DNA of 9,254 nt, from assembly GCA_029939875.1 (NCBI GenBank), contig JAOZSC010000075.1, positions 1 through 9,254 on the forward strand. The letters run 5' to 3'. The stretch comes from Desulfobacterales bacterium (GTDB lineage: Bacteria; Desulfobacterota; Desulfobacteria; Desulfobacterales; JAFDCJ01). Below the pieces are notes generated by a model. The model did no database searches, was not told the origin of the DNA, and was given only the letters and a program-made list of their open reading frames with translations. The first letter of the stretch is position 1, and each line of letters opens with the position of its first letter. Shown here piece after piece: positions 1 to 6,364 of this stretch. The position numbers and the translations under genes were made by a program.

Positions 1-2
1 TA

Positions 3-164
3 TTTAATGCAGTCATCATGACGTCGATTAAGATCTGTCAGTTCAAAGAGCAGTATGGTGAGATTCCAGAACGGGAGCAAAAACTTCGTCTATCTGCCCT
101 CTGGCTGAATAGAGAAACGATGATTCGCGTCTTTGACTGGGATCCGCAGGAAAGCGGCTACTGA
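3..164 (+). CDS. C-terminal end of an unrecognised protein (partial, cut by window edge)
   Basis: A reading frame is open from the window's left edge to a TGA at 162-164 and gives 53 residues ending in VFDWDPQESGY. The composition is protein-like: charged, with a basic/acidic stretch around EIPEREQKLRL and aromatic residues near the end. The other two plus frames stop within the first few codons. An internal ATG at 18-20 could start a 48-residue protein, but no ribosome binding site precedes it, so a larger gene entering from the left is more likely. I do not recognise the family and see no catalytic motif. Its last seven bases overlap the end of the minus-strand gene 158-307, so the two genes converge with no room for a terminator between their stops. 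Confidence 0.5.
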   Translation, partial: FNAVIMTSIKICQFKEQYGEIPEREQKLRLSALWLNRETMIRVFDWDPQESGY

Positions 165-307
165 TAATGATACTTGCCGAACCAATCCAGATTACTCAGC
201 TCATTGCAAAAGTGTTTGATCGACTTCACCTTTTCATAAAAAGCCTTGGCACTATCGCCCTGCAGAACGAGACTTTTCCCATTAAAAATAACGATTAATG
301 TTTTCAT
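158..307 (-). CDS. Small 49-residue protein of unknown function
   Basis: ATG at 307-305, TAG at 160-158, 49 residues, beginning MKTLIVIFNGKSLVLQG and ending WFGKYHYQ. The start is well supported: GAGGAG lies at 320-315 on the minus strand, seven bases before the ATG, one of the best ribosome binding sites in the window. The N-terminal third is a hydrophobic, strand-like segment with an FNGKSLVLQG turn. The middle (about residues 19-41) is probably helical and mixed-charge with one Cys (C34), and the tail is rich in aromatics. There is no signal peptide or membrane helix. A 15-base palindrome lies 27 bases upstream and may be its operator. I do not recognise the family. A small regulator or an antitoxin-like partner is possible but unsupported. 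I am fairly sure it is translated and unsure what it does. Confidence 0.62.
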   Translation of the reverse strand: MKTLIVIFNGKSLVLQGDSAKAFYEKVKSIKHFCNELSNLDWFGKYHYQ

Positions 308-333
308 AAGCTTTCTCCTCAATATAAAATCAT

Positions 334-348
334 GCTAAATTATTTAGC
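334..348. promoter_or_regulatory. Perfect palindrome (possible operator) upstream of the 49-residue gene
   Basis: GCTAAAT-T-ATTTAGC: two 7-base arms around one central base. It lies 27 bases upstream of the ATG of the 49-residue gene. A TATATT hexamer (on the minus strand at 326-321) sits between the palindrome and the ribosome binding site and could be a -10 box, although I see no good -35. The stem is AT-rich and no T-run follows it, so it reads better as a protein-binding site than as a terminator. The binding protein is unknown. Confidence 0.35.
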
Positions 349-406
349 CACGGCTTCTGTAGCCCACTGTTCCAGGTGCCTGGGTATGACCACCAGGGTA
401 GGGGAG

Positions 407-739
407 TTATTGCATGGAAAGGATTATGGCCGCGGATAAGAGCAGGCTGAAAACAGGTGCCAGTCGGGCTGTGGTCGCCAGCAGGCGGTTGAATGCCGGC
501 CCGCTTGCCAGAACGCCTTTAACGTAATCGAAGTAATCATTGGCCAGGTTGACACCCACTTGCAAAAGCAGGGCCACGGTCAGGGCGGCTGTGGCCGGCA
601 ACACCTTGAAGCGGTGATGGGCAAATGCCAGGGCCGATCCCACCACCACCGGTGCCAGTGCCGCCGGCAGAGTTTTGGGGCGCACAGCCAGGATCCAGGC
701 GGCTGTCTTTGATACGCTATTGTCGGTTTTGTTTTCCAA
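407..739 (-). pseudogene. menA: menA-like 1,4-dihydroxy-2-naphthoate prenyltransferase with a large in-frame internal deletion
   Basis: MenA attaches the polyprenyl tail to 1,4-dihydroxy-2-naphthoate at the membrane during menaquinone synthesis (UbiA superfamily, usually about 290-310 residues). This frame encodes only 110. Residues 13-76 match the MenA start: the WILAVRPKTLPAALAP segment, a first membrane helix, and the first aspartate motif NDYFDYVKGV (67-76). The family continues there with a further Asp. Here the sequence jumps to LASGPAFNRLLATTARL, which resembles the extreme C-terminus of MenA (typically GPALNPLLAGTARL and a last helix). About 180 residues, including the second Asp-rich loop and most membrane helices, are missing, with the junction near base 511. 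The start is TTG at 739-737 with GAGGA just upstream, 25 bases after the MFS stop, so the two are probably co-transcribed. It cannot be an active prenyltransferase as written. Alternatives are an assembly error or a true deletion. Confidence 0.72.
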
Positions 740-764
740 TAGTCCTCGCTGCAGGCAATGGCGG

Positions 765-2009
765 TTATTTGTTTTCTATGCGGTTTTTACAGTTGAGCTG
801 GTTGACAAATAAAATACTTGTCGCCGTAATAACGATGCTGATACCGAAAACAAAAGGATATCCCACAGCTGAAATCAGGACCCCGGCGATCAGGGGGAAA
901 AGGATGGTAAAAAAACTGCCGGCCCCCGAAAGGGCCGTATACAATGCCCTGTTTTGTTCCCGGGAAATTTCAAGCAAAATACCCGGGACGGCAATTTGAT
1001 AGGCAGAAATATTAAAACCGGACAACAGGAAAATAAAGGGGTAGATGGTTTTGTTGGTGGAAAATAAAAGTGCCAGGATCGGCAGCAGGGATCCGATTAC
1101 AGCGTAAGTCCTGATGACACTTTTGTAGGTGCCGTTTTTTACAAGCAAACGCCAGAGTATATTTGAGACAATCATCCCAATAATTTGAAACAGAAGAAAA
1201 TTGCCGACCGCTTCTGCGGTTAACCCGAGACGCTCTTTTGCCAACGAAATGTAAAACGGCACCAGCGTGAGGCCTATTCCGGTACTGTTGATCAAAAGTG
1301 TATAATATCTCAGGTTGCGATCCTCTTCAAACATTTTTTTAAATGCGGTAAAGACAGACAAAAGATCGATACCGGAGCCATTAAAATTTGTCGGTTTTTC
1401 CCGTATCATCCAAAATCCGATAGTTGCAACGAGCAGCAGCATGCTGGCCGATGTGAAAAGAACAGTATAGTTTTGTGGGTATTCGTATTGACGCACAAGG
1501 TAGCGCACGAGAATGGCCGACACCAATATGCCGACACTGACGATAATCTGACGGGTCACAAAAAAATTTTTCCTGGCGTCACCGATGATTGATTTTCCCA
1601 GAATATCCGTATAGGGAATATTTGCAAAAGCGCCGCTGAAAGAGAAAATAGAGATTAAAATATAAATGGAGCTGATAACATACAGGGCCGGCATTGTACC
1701 GGCCTGGGAAAGCAAAAAACCCAGGCCCAAAAGGGCACTTACCCTCAGATAAATTCCGATTAAGAGATATTTTTTCTTAAATACTTTTTTAAACAAAAAC
1801 CCTGCAAATACAATTTGCATAAAACTGGCGCCACCTATCATGATGGCCGTTAATATTCCAAGATCGGTGGTTGACCCGCCGGCATTCATGAGCATGGTGG
1901 GAATAATCGTGTTAACGTCCATAAAGTTTTTTGCAAGTGCAAGAAACAAAGCGTGCCACAGGAAGGACAAAAAATTAACTTTAGCATCTGTGTGTTTAGA
2001 AAAAACCAT
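765..2009 (-). CDS. Major facilitator superfamily (MFS) transporter, 414 residues
   Basis: An integral inner-membrane permease with about 12 hydrophobic helices in two halves, split by a hydrophilic loop around residues 203-232 (MIREKPTNFNG to MFEEDRNLR). The first inter-helix loop after the second helix carries a basic GFLFKKVFKKKYLL segment, a degenerate form of the MFS loop 2-3 motif. RKNFFVTRQ near residue 146 resembles the charged segment of several bacterial MFS subfamilies. The length is normal for the family. The substrate cannot be told from sequence. ATG at 2009-2007 is preceded by GAAAGGTC at 2022-2015, a good ribosome binding site. It is followed 25 bases later by the truncated menA. 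The gene is clearly AT-richer than glpAB and dnaK (for example 14 of 60 G+C at 1741-1800), which hints at separate ancestry, although membrane proteins tend that way anyway. Confidence 0.88.
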   Translation of the reverse strand: MVFSKHTDAKVNFLSFLWHALFLALAKNFMDVNTIIPTMLMNAGGSTTDLGILTAIMIGGASFMQIVFAGFLFKKVFKKKYLLIGIYLRVSALLGLGFLLSQAGTMPALYVISSIYILISIFSFSGAFANIPYTDILGKSIIGDARKNFFVTRQIIVSVGILVSAILVRYLVRQYEYPQNYTVLFTSASMLLLVATIGFWMIREKPTNFNGSGIDLLSVFTAFKKMFEEDRNLRYYTLLINSTGIGLTLVPFYISLAKERLGLTAEAVGNFLLFQIIGMIVSNILWRLLVKNGTYKSVIRTYAVIGSLLPILALLFSTNKTIYPFIFLLSGFNISAYQIAVPGILLEISREQNRALYTALSGAGSFFTILFPLIAGVLISAVGYPFVFGISIVITATSILFVNQLNCKNRIENK

Positions 2010-2328
2010 CTAAAGACCTTTCAATTGTTATGCTTAATTCCAGCCTTGTGAGCATACATAGGTAACCGGCAAGCAGGGGAAGATCGCGCACACAATTCTT
2101 TTTTGGCAGCCATATGTACATTTCATGAAAGAATTTCCAGGGCTCAATGAGAGTCGTTGTTAGCAATGGCCTTTTCATAGCAGAAAAACGGGGTTTGTGT
2201 AAAGACAGCCTGATTCCTGATTTAGTTTACCTTAATGTTGCGACGTTGAGGTTGACTCGGCGGTGCAATATAACTAGAATACGCTTGCACGATCACCCTG
2301 ATTGCTGATACCAGTGACATACACTGCC
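2010..2328. other. Divergent intergenic region between the MFS gene and glpA
   Basis: About 319 bases separate the two start codons. The glpA-proximal part carries a good plus-strand sigma70-type promoter (2252-2280). The MFS-proximal part has the MFS ribosome binding site, but I found no convincing promoter facing the MFS gene. An ATG-started minus-strand frame of 60 codons (2178-1996) overlaps the MFS start by 14 bases. It has no ribosome binding site and no recognisable sequence, so I do not call it a gene. Imperfect inverted repeats (such as AATGT-TGCG-ACGTT near 2234) are short and not compelling. Confidence 0.5.
2252..2280 (+). promoter_or_regulatory. Sigma70-type promoter for glpAB
   Basis: TTGACT (2252-2257), a 17-base spacer, then TAGAAT (2275-2280). 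Each hexamer has one mismatch to consensus and the spacing is ideal. Transcription would begin near 2287, about 42 bases before the glpA ATG. I see no obvious operator palindrome overlapping it. Confidence 0.6.
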
Positions 2329-3891
2329 ATGGAAAAAAACAGGACCATACACAAAACTCAAGTGCTCATCATCGGCGGCGGTGCCACCGGCGCCGGTATT
2401 GCCCGGGACCTGTCGCTGCGCGGCGTTGAGTGCATCCTGGCCGAACGCCGTGATTTCAATTCGGGTGCCTCCGGTGCCAACCACGGGCTGCTGCACAGCG
2501 GGGCGCGTTACGTGCGCAATGATCCCCAGGCGGCCCGGGAATGCCGTGATGAAAGCCGGTTGCTCAAAAAACTGGCCCCCCAGTGCATTGAAAATACCGG
2601 TGGTTTGTTTGTGGCCGTCGAGGGGGATGATGAAAATTTTGTGGCGGATTTTCCCCACCTGTGTACCCGGTGCACCATTGCGGTGGAGGAGCTGGACATC
2701 GATGAGGCCCGTGAACTGGAACCGGCACTTTCCGATAAGCTCATTGCTGCCTTCAGGGTGGACGATGCTGCCGTCGATCCATTCCGGCTGTCGCTGGAAA
2801 ACATTGCCCAGGCCGTGGAGTTGGGATGCAGCCTGCAGTTGTACTCGCAAGTTGTCGGTTTTACGCGTCGCAATCGCCGGATCCAGGCCGTGCGCCTACT
2901 GAACACCAAAACCGGCCGGGAAACTACCGTGGAAGCCAATTTCGTGGTCAACGCCACCGGTGCCTGGGCGGCCGAGGTGGCCGCACTGGCCGGCGCCCGT
3001 ATTGATCTTTTGTATTCCAAGGGCAGCCTTTTAATTACTGACAAGCGCATTTCCTACCGGGTGTTAAACCGGCTGCGCCATTCATCGGATGCCGATATCC
3101 TGGTTCCCGGCGGGACCGTTTCAATTCTGGGAACCACCTCCATCCGGATGGATTGTCTTGACGATATCCGGCCGACCATCGGTGAGATTGACTATCTCAT
3201 CGACACGGCCGCCGCCATGGTGCCGGCGTTGAAAACCGTCCGCTATATCCGCGCTTACGCCGGTGTGCGTCCGTTGCTGGATTCCAAGTCTCTCGATGAC
3301 GGGCGGGCCCTTAGCCGGGGATTTGCCGTCCTGGATCATGCTGCGGAGGGGCTGGAAAATTTCGCATCTATTGTGGGGGGCAAACTGACCACTTACCGCA
3401 AAATGGCCGAGCAGACCTCGGATCTGGTTTGTCGACGTCTGGGGATTCACGCTGCCTGTCGGACACGAACCCAGCCGTTGCCTGCCAGGCAGGACTGCCG
3501 GTGGACGGTGGCCGGACTTGCACCGCGGCTGTGGTTGGAACAGCGGCAAAATGACGACCTGCTGCTGTGCGAATGTGAAATGGTTCCCACAAGTGCTGTG
3601 GACGTCATCGTCGATTCGCTCCGAGGACAAAAAGCCGAACCGGACCTTTACGCCATCGGGCGGCGCAGCCGCATCGGGAAAGGCACCTGCCAGGGGGCGT
3701 TTTGCGGCATTCGGGTCACCGGCTACATGTATGACCGGGGAAATCTGACAGCGGATCAAGGCTTGAAGGATCTGAGGGCTTTTTTGACTGCGCGGTGGCG
3801 GGGGATGCGCCCCATGCTCTGGGGTGCCGCTGTTATTCAGGAAGAACTGCAGGAGGCCTTGCATTGCGGTCTTTTTGGGCTGGAACTGTAG
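2329..3891 (+). CDS. glpA: Anaerobic glycerol-3-phosphate dehydrogenase, subunit A
   Basis: A flavoprotein that oxidises sn-glycerol-3-phosphate to dihydroxyacetone phosphate, using FAD and passing electrons towards the quinone pool in anaerobic respiration. With ATG 2329 it is 520 residues, close to E. coli GlpA (about 540). It contains the dinucleotide-binding motif GGGATGAG (16-23), then NHGLLHSGARY (FAD/substrate region), VVNATGAWA, SDADILVPGG, and IVGGKLTTYRKMAE near the end of the oxidoreductase domain. A C-terminal BFD-like [2Fe-2S] domain follows, with Cys 414, 416, 454 and 459 (CEC and TCQGAFC), as in true GlpA and unlike aerobic GlpD. The frame extends nine codons upstream to a TTG at 2302. 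I prefer the ATG because the alignable protein starts there and the family N-terminus is short; neither start has a good ribosome binding site. The stop TAG abuts the glpB ATG. Confidence 0.93.
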   Translation: MEKNRTIHKTQVLIIGGGATGAGIARDLSLRGVECILAERRDFNSGASGANHGLLHSGARYVRNDPQAARECRDESRLLKKLAPQCIENTGGLFVAVEGDDENFVADFPHLCTRCTIAVEELDIDEARELEPALSDKLIAAFRVDDAAVDPFRLSLENIAQAVELGCSLQLYSQVVGFTRRNRRIQAVRLLNTKTGRETTVEANFVVNATGAWAAEVAALAGARIDLLYSKGSLLITDKRISYRVLNRLRHSSDADILVPGGTVSILGTTSIRMDCLDDIRPTIGEIDYLIDTAAAMVPALKTVRYIRAYAGVRPLLDSKSLDDGRALSRGFAVLDHAAEGLENFASIVGGKLTTYRKMAEQTSDLVCRRLGIHAACRTRTQPLPARQDCRWTVAGLAPRLWLEQRQNDDLLLCECEMVPTSAVDVIVDSLRGQKAEPDLYAIGRRSRIGKGTCQGAFCGIRVTGYMYDRGNLTADQGLKDLRAFLTARWRGMRPMLWGAAVIQEELQEALHCGLFGLEL

Positions 3892-5178
3892 ATGTCTGTT
3901 ATACGACCCCTTAAATGCGATCTGACCGTGATCGGCACCGGGATGGCCGGCATGGCTGCGACCCTGTTTGCCGCCCACCGGGGCCTGAACGTAGTGCAGG
4001 TGGGCCGCAGCGGTGAAGTCATTTTTGCCAGCGGTTTGCTGGATCTGCTGGGCGTGCATCCGGTGGCCGCAAAAAAGATGTGGCACAATCCCTGGGCCGG
4101 CATGCGGGCCCTGGTGCGGGACTGCCCCCGGCATCCCTATGCCCGCGTCCAAACCAACGATATCAAAGTCGGGCTCAAAGAGTTTCTGGCTTTTTTAGAC
4201 GGTGCCGGGCTGGCCTATCACCGGCACGTCGGGCGCAATGTCGAGATATTGACTTCCATGGGAACCGCCAAGCTTACCCACGGCGTTCCGGAAACCATGT
4301 GGCCGGGAGTCGAGGCGCTGAAGGAAAAAAAATCGTGCCTGCTCATCGAATTCCGTGGACTGAAGGGCTTCAGCGCACGGCAGATCGCCCAGGTGCAAAA
4401 GGACAGGTGGCCGGATTTGCGTACGGCGCGCATTGATTTTCCGGAAATGGAAGGCTTCAGCGAGGTTTATACTGAGCGCATGGCCCGGGCGCTGGAATCA
4501 TCCCGTTATCGGCGCAAACTGGCTGTGGCTGTCAAAGCCCACTTGTCCGGCGCAAAAACGGTGGGCTTGCCGGCGGTAATGGGGATTTCCAACAGCCGAC
4601 AGGTGGCCTCTGATTTGGCCGAACGCATCGGAGCCGACCTGTTTGAAATTCCCGGAATGCCGCCTTCGGTACCCGGCCTGCGCCTGAAGGAGGCCTTTGA
4701 AAGAGGTCTGCCACTACTCGGCGTGACTCTTTTTTCACAAAAACAAGTATTCGATGTTTCTCATAAAAAAGGCCGGGGATTTGTGTTGGGCATCGGTCGG
4801 GCGGAAGTTGAGCAGACGATTCAATCAAAAGGGGTCGTGCTGGCTTCGGGGCGGTTTATCGGCGGTGGCCTGTATGCCGACAGGGATCGGATTCGCGAAA
4901 CCCTCTTCAACCTGCCGATTAATCAGCCCGCGGACCGCCACGATTGGCACCGCAAGGGCTTTTTGGACTCCCGGGGACATCCCATCAACAGTACCGGTCT
5001 GGAGGTTGACGATTTGTTTCGTCCCCTGGGCAAAAAAAACCGGCCCGTCTTTGAAGCGCTGTTTGCCGCTGGCTCTATTTTGGCTCATCAGGACTGGATC
5101 CGCATGAAGTGTGGATCGGGCCTGGCGATCGCCACGGCCTTTGCCGCGGTGGATGCATTTTTAAAAACCGGAGGCTAA
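3892..5178 (+). CDS. glpB: Anaerobic glycerol-3-phosphate dehydrogenase, subunit B
   Basis: GlpB is the second flavin-containing subunit of the anaerobic glycerol-3-phosphate dehydrogenase. With GlpA it forms the soluble catalytic dimer, which in E. coli is anchored and linked to menaquinone by the iron-sulfur protein GlpC. The 428-residue product has the nucleotide-binding motif GTGMAG (15-20), FASGLLDLLGVHP soon after, the characteristic MPPSVPGLRL (about 256-265), VLASGRFIGGGLYADR, and a C-terminal GSILAHQDW...KCGSGLAIATA segment resembling the end of E. coli GlpB (about 419 residues). The ATG follows the glpA stop directly (TAGATG), and ribosome binding is weak (only GGA), so translational coupling to glpA is likely. 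No glpC follows. The next gene is convergent and 11 bases away, so the membrane or iron-sulfur partner must be encoded elsewhere or replaced by another protein. Confidence 0.9.
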   Translation: MSVIRPLKCDLTVIGTGMAGMAATLFAAHRGLNVVQVGRSGEVIFASGLLDLLGVHPVAAKKMWHNPWAGMRALVRDCPRHPYARVQTNDIKVGLKEFLAFLDGAGLAYHRHVGRNVEILTSMGTAKLTHGVPETMWPGVEALKEKKSCLLIEFRGLKGFSARQIAQVQKDRWPDLRTARIDFPEMEGFSEVYTERMARALESSRYRRKLAVAVKAHLSGAKTVGLPAVMGISNSRQVASDLAERIGADLFEIPGMPPSVPGLRLKEAFERGLPLLGVTLFSQKQVFDVSHKKGRGFVLGIGRAEVEQTIQSKGVVLASGRFIGGGLYADRDRIRETLFNLPINQPADRHDWHRKGFLDSRGHPINSTGLEVDDLFRPLGKKNRPVFEALFAAGSILAHQDWIRMKCGSGLAIATAFAAVDAFLKTGG

Positions 5179-5197
5179 AATCCGGGTGTTTATTTGT
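5161..5197. terminator. Small hairpin between the convergent glpB and 149-residue gene; possible bidirectional terminator
   Basis: CCGGA (5168-5172) pairs with TCCGG (5181-5185) across an 8-base loop that includes the glpB stop. Read on the minus strand, TTTTT follows the stem directly, which would end the 149-residue gene whose stop is at 5192-5190. Read on the plus strand, a T-rich but interrupted stretch follows (GTGTTTATTTGTTT). The stem is only five base pairs, so strength is uncertain. Confidence 0.45.
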
Positions 5198-5639
5198 TTG
5201 CAAAATCAGGAAGATAGGTGCTGACGGTTTTGCGTTCGTTGTCGCGGATCGGCCGCCAGTTGATATCGTAATAGATCCGGGGACCATGGCGGTGGGATTT
5301 GAACCCGGCGACCAGCCACTGCCCTGGCCTGGAAGCCACCTGCTCAATCCACAGTACCCGGTTGATATCCAGGGTAAAATCCTGCCGTATTTTTTCCCCG
5401 ACGCTTTCAGCGCAGCTGGTCAAACTGATGACCGCACCGGTCTGAACGGCGACCACGATAATCGGCCGAAGGTGATATACACCCGGTTCGCCCAGGTTTA
5501 AATCAATGATCCGGATACGCCAGGCACACTGCCGGCCGGTTGGGGACAAAAAGCTACGGTCTGCGTCCGGCTCCAGCCGATAGGTTTTGTCGTGGACAAT
5601 CATGGCACAATCGTCCGTGGTTGATTGTTTGTGGTCCAT
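5190..5639 (-). CDS. Hypothetical protein, 149 residues, family not recognised
   Basis: ATG at 5639-5637, TAA at 5192-5190. The product is soluble-looking and mixed alpha/beta, with no signal peptide or membrane helix. Recognisable stretches are an N-terminal MIVHDKTYRLEPD segment, a hydrophobic strand-like RPIIVVAVQTGAVISLTSC (about 59-77), and a C-terminal aromatic/basic region, GFKSHRHGPRIYYDINWRP (about 112-130), ending in a short acidic/basic tail. I cannot assign a function. The first ATG has no good ribosome binding site. The in-frame ATG at 5603-5601 (residue 13) has a weak GGAC upstream and would give 137 residues, so the start is uncertain. It converges on glpB and diverges from the ferritin-like gene, so it is probably a single-gene unit with its own terminator. 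GC content and codon use resemble the neighbours, and the frame has no competing gene, which supports it being real. Confidence 0.6.
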   Translation of the reverse strand: MDHKQSTTDDCAMIVHDKTYRLEPDADRSFLSPTGRQCAWRIRIIDLNLGEPGVYHLRPIIVVAVQTGAVISLTSCAESVGEKIRQDFTLDINRVLWIEQVASRPGQWLVAGFKSHRHGPRIYYDINWRPIRDNERKTVSTYLPDFANK

Positions 5640-5754
5640 AGTCAGTCAAGCGCTGCTGGTCGATTATCTTGTCATGATCCGCCAGTTTATAAGAAACCAG
5701 GCCTTATGCGTCTGACAGCTAATGGACAACTGAGGCGGACCTATTGCGTTTCAA

Positions 5755-5783
5755 TTGCGATTTTACTGTTGTCAACATATAAA
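5755..5783 (+). promoter_or_regulatory. Sigma70-type promoter for the ferritin-like gene
   Basis: TTGCGA (5755-5760), a 17-base spacer, then TATAAA (5778-5783). The predicted start is near 5790, giving a leader of about 45 bases. ATTGCG occurs twice in the same orientation, 11 bases apart (5743-5748 and 5754-5759), about one helical turn, overlapping the -35. This could be a regulator site or chance. Confidence 0.5.
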
Positions 5784-5833
5784 AGGTGCCTTACCTTACA
5801 TCAAATAGCGCACTTTGAAAAGGAGGCGTGCAC

Positions 5834-6298
5834 ATGGATAAAAAAGTTTCGGATGTAATTGATCGGGCCATCCAGAGGGAAGAGGAAGCTTACCAATTTT
5901 ACATGGATATCTACGATAAAGTGCAGGACCCGTCCGTCAGGGATACCCTTGCGTTTATCGCCGGGGAAGAAAAAAAACACCGGGCTTTTCTCGTTGAATA
6001 CCGGGACGGCAATTACGGCACATCCGCATTGCGCATGGCCGATGTGGTGGACTATAAAATTGCGGAATACCTGGAAGAACCTGAAGTGGATGCCGGCACA
6101 AGCAGGCAGGATGTGTACCTGATTGCCGCCCACCGGGAAGGCCGTTCGCACCAGTTTTACACGGAGCTTGCCGGCATGCATGGCGACGGTGAACTCAAAA
6201 CGATGCTGCTTAAAATGGCCAACGAAGAGCTAAAGCACAAGGAAAAAATGGAGTACCTGTATTCCAACACCGCTTTTGCCCAGACCTCGGGAGGCTAA
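5834..6298 (+). CDS. Ferritin-like (rubrerythrin-family) diiron protein, 154 residues
   Basis: A cytoplasmic four-helix-bundle diiron protein of the ferritin/rubrerythrin superfamily, most likely involved in iron handling or peroxide reduction. Start: ATG 5834, because AGGAGG (5821-5826) lies seven bases before it; the in-frame GTG at 5828 is only one base from that site. All expected metal ligands are visible in two similar halves: helix A with REEEAYQFY (Glu16), helix B with EEKKH (Glu46, His49), helix C with REGRSHQFY (Glu102), helix D with EELKH (Glu132, His135). The two halves align (E...FY then EExxH, spacing about 86 residues), the internal duplication typical of the fold. There is no C-terminal rubredoxin CxxC domain, so it is not a classical rubrerythrin and would need an external electron donor if it is a peroxidase. 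It has its own promoter and terminator. The subfamily and substrate are open. Confidence 0.85.
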   Translation: MDKKVSDVIDRAIQREEEAYQFYMDIYDKVQDPSVRDTLAFIAGEEKKHRAFLVEYRDGNYGTSALRMADVVDYKIAEYLEEPEVDAGTSRQDVYLIAAHREGRSHQFYTELAGMHGDGELKTMLLKMANEELKHKEKMEYLYSNTAFAQTSGG

Positions 6299-6317
6299 TG
6301 GCGGTCAGGCTGATACC

Positions 6318-6345
6318 GGGCATTTCGTGGCTGCAATGCCTTTTT
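6318..6345 (+). terminator. Rho-independent terminator of the ferritin-like gene
   Basis: GGCATT (6319-6324) pairs with AATGCC (6335-6340) around a 10-base loop, followed directly by TTTTT (6341-6345). It begins 20 bases after the stop codon of the ferritin-like gene. Confidence 0.62.
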
Positions 6346-6364
6346 GAATTCCATCCAAGCAGGT

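Noticed and set aside
371..399. CCAGG/CCTGG inverted repeats after the menA-like gene
   Set aside because: Stems are only five bases and no T run follows on either strand, so I do not call a terminator.
625..999. Plus-strand frame of 124 codons across the menA/MFS junction
   Set aside because: Proline-rich low-complexity start, antisense to the recognisable MenA and MFS frames, no family resemblance.
1996..2178. 60-codon minus-strand frame overlapping the MFS start by 14 bases
   Set aside because: No ribosome binding site before its ATG, no recognisable sequence, and it would run over the MFS ribosome binding site. It could be a leader peptide or remnant, but nothing supports it.
2302..2328. 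TTG start nine codons upstream of the chosen glpA ATG
   Set aside because: No ribosome binding site, and the extra residues are not part of the usual short GlpA N-terminus. The ATG at 2329 fits the family better.
3121..4152. Long minus-strand frame (343 codons) antisense to glpA and glpB, with similar shorter ones at 2293-2850 and 2508-3050
   Set aside because: GC-rich coding sequence keeps antisense frames open. The products are His/Gln/Pro/Arg-rich without domains, while the sense frames match GlpA and GlpB throughout.
5109..5501. Plus-strand frame of 130 codons overlapping the end of glpB
   Set aside because: It overlaps glpB in another frame and runs antisense to the 149-residue gene. 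The minus-strand frame has the better protein character and a terminator at its end.
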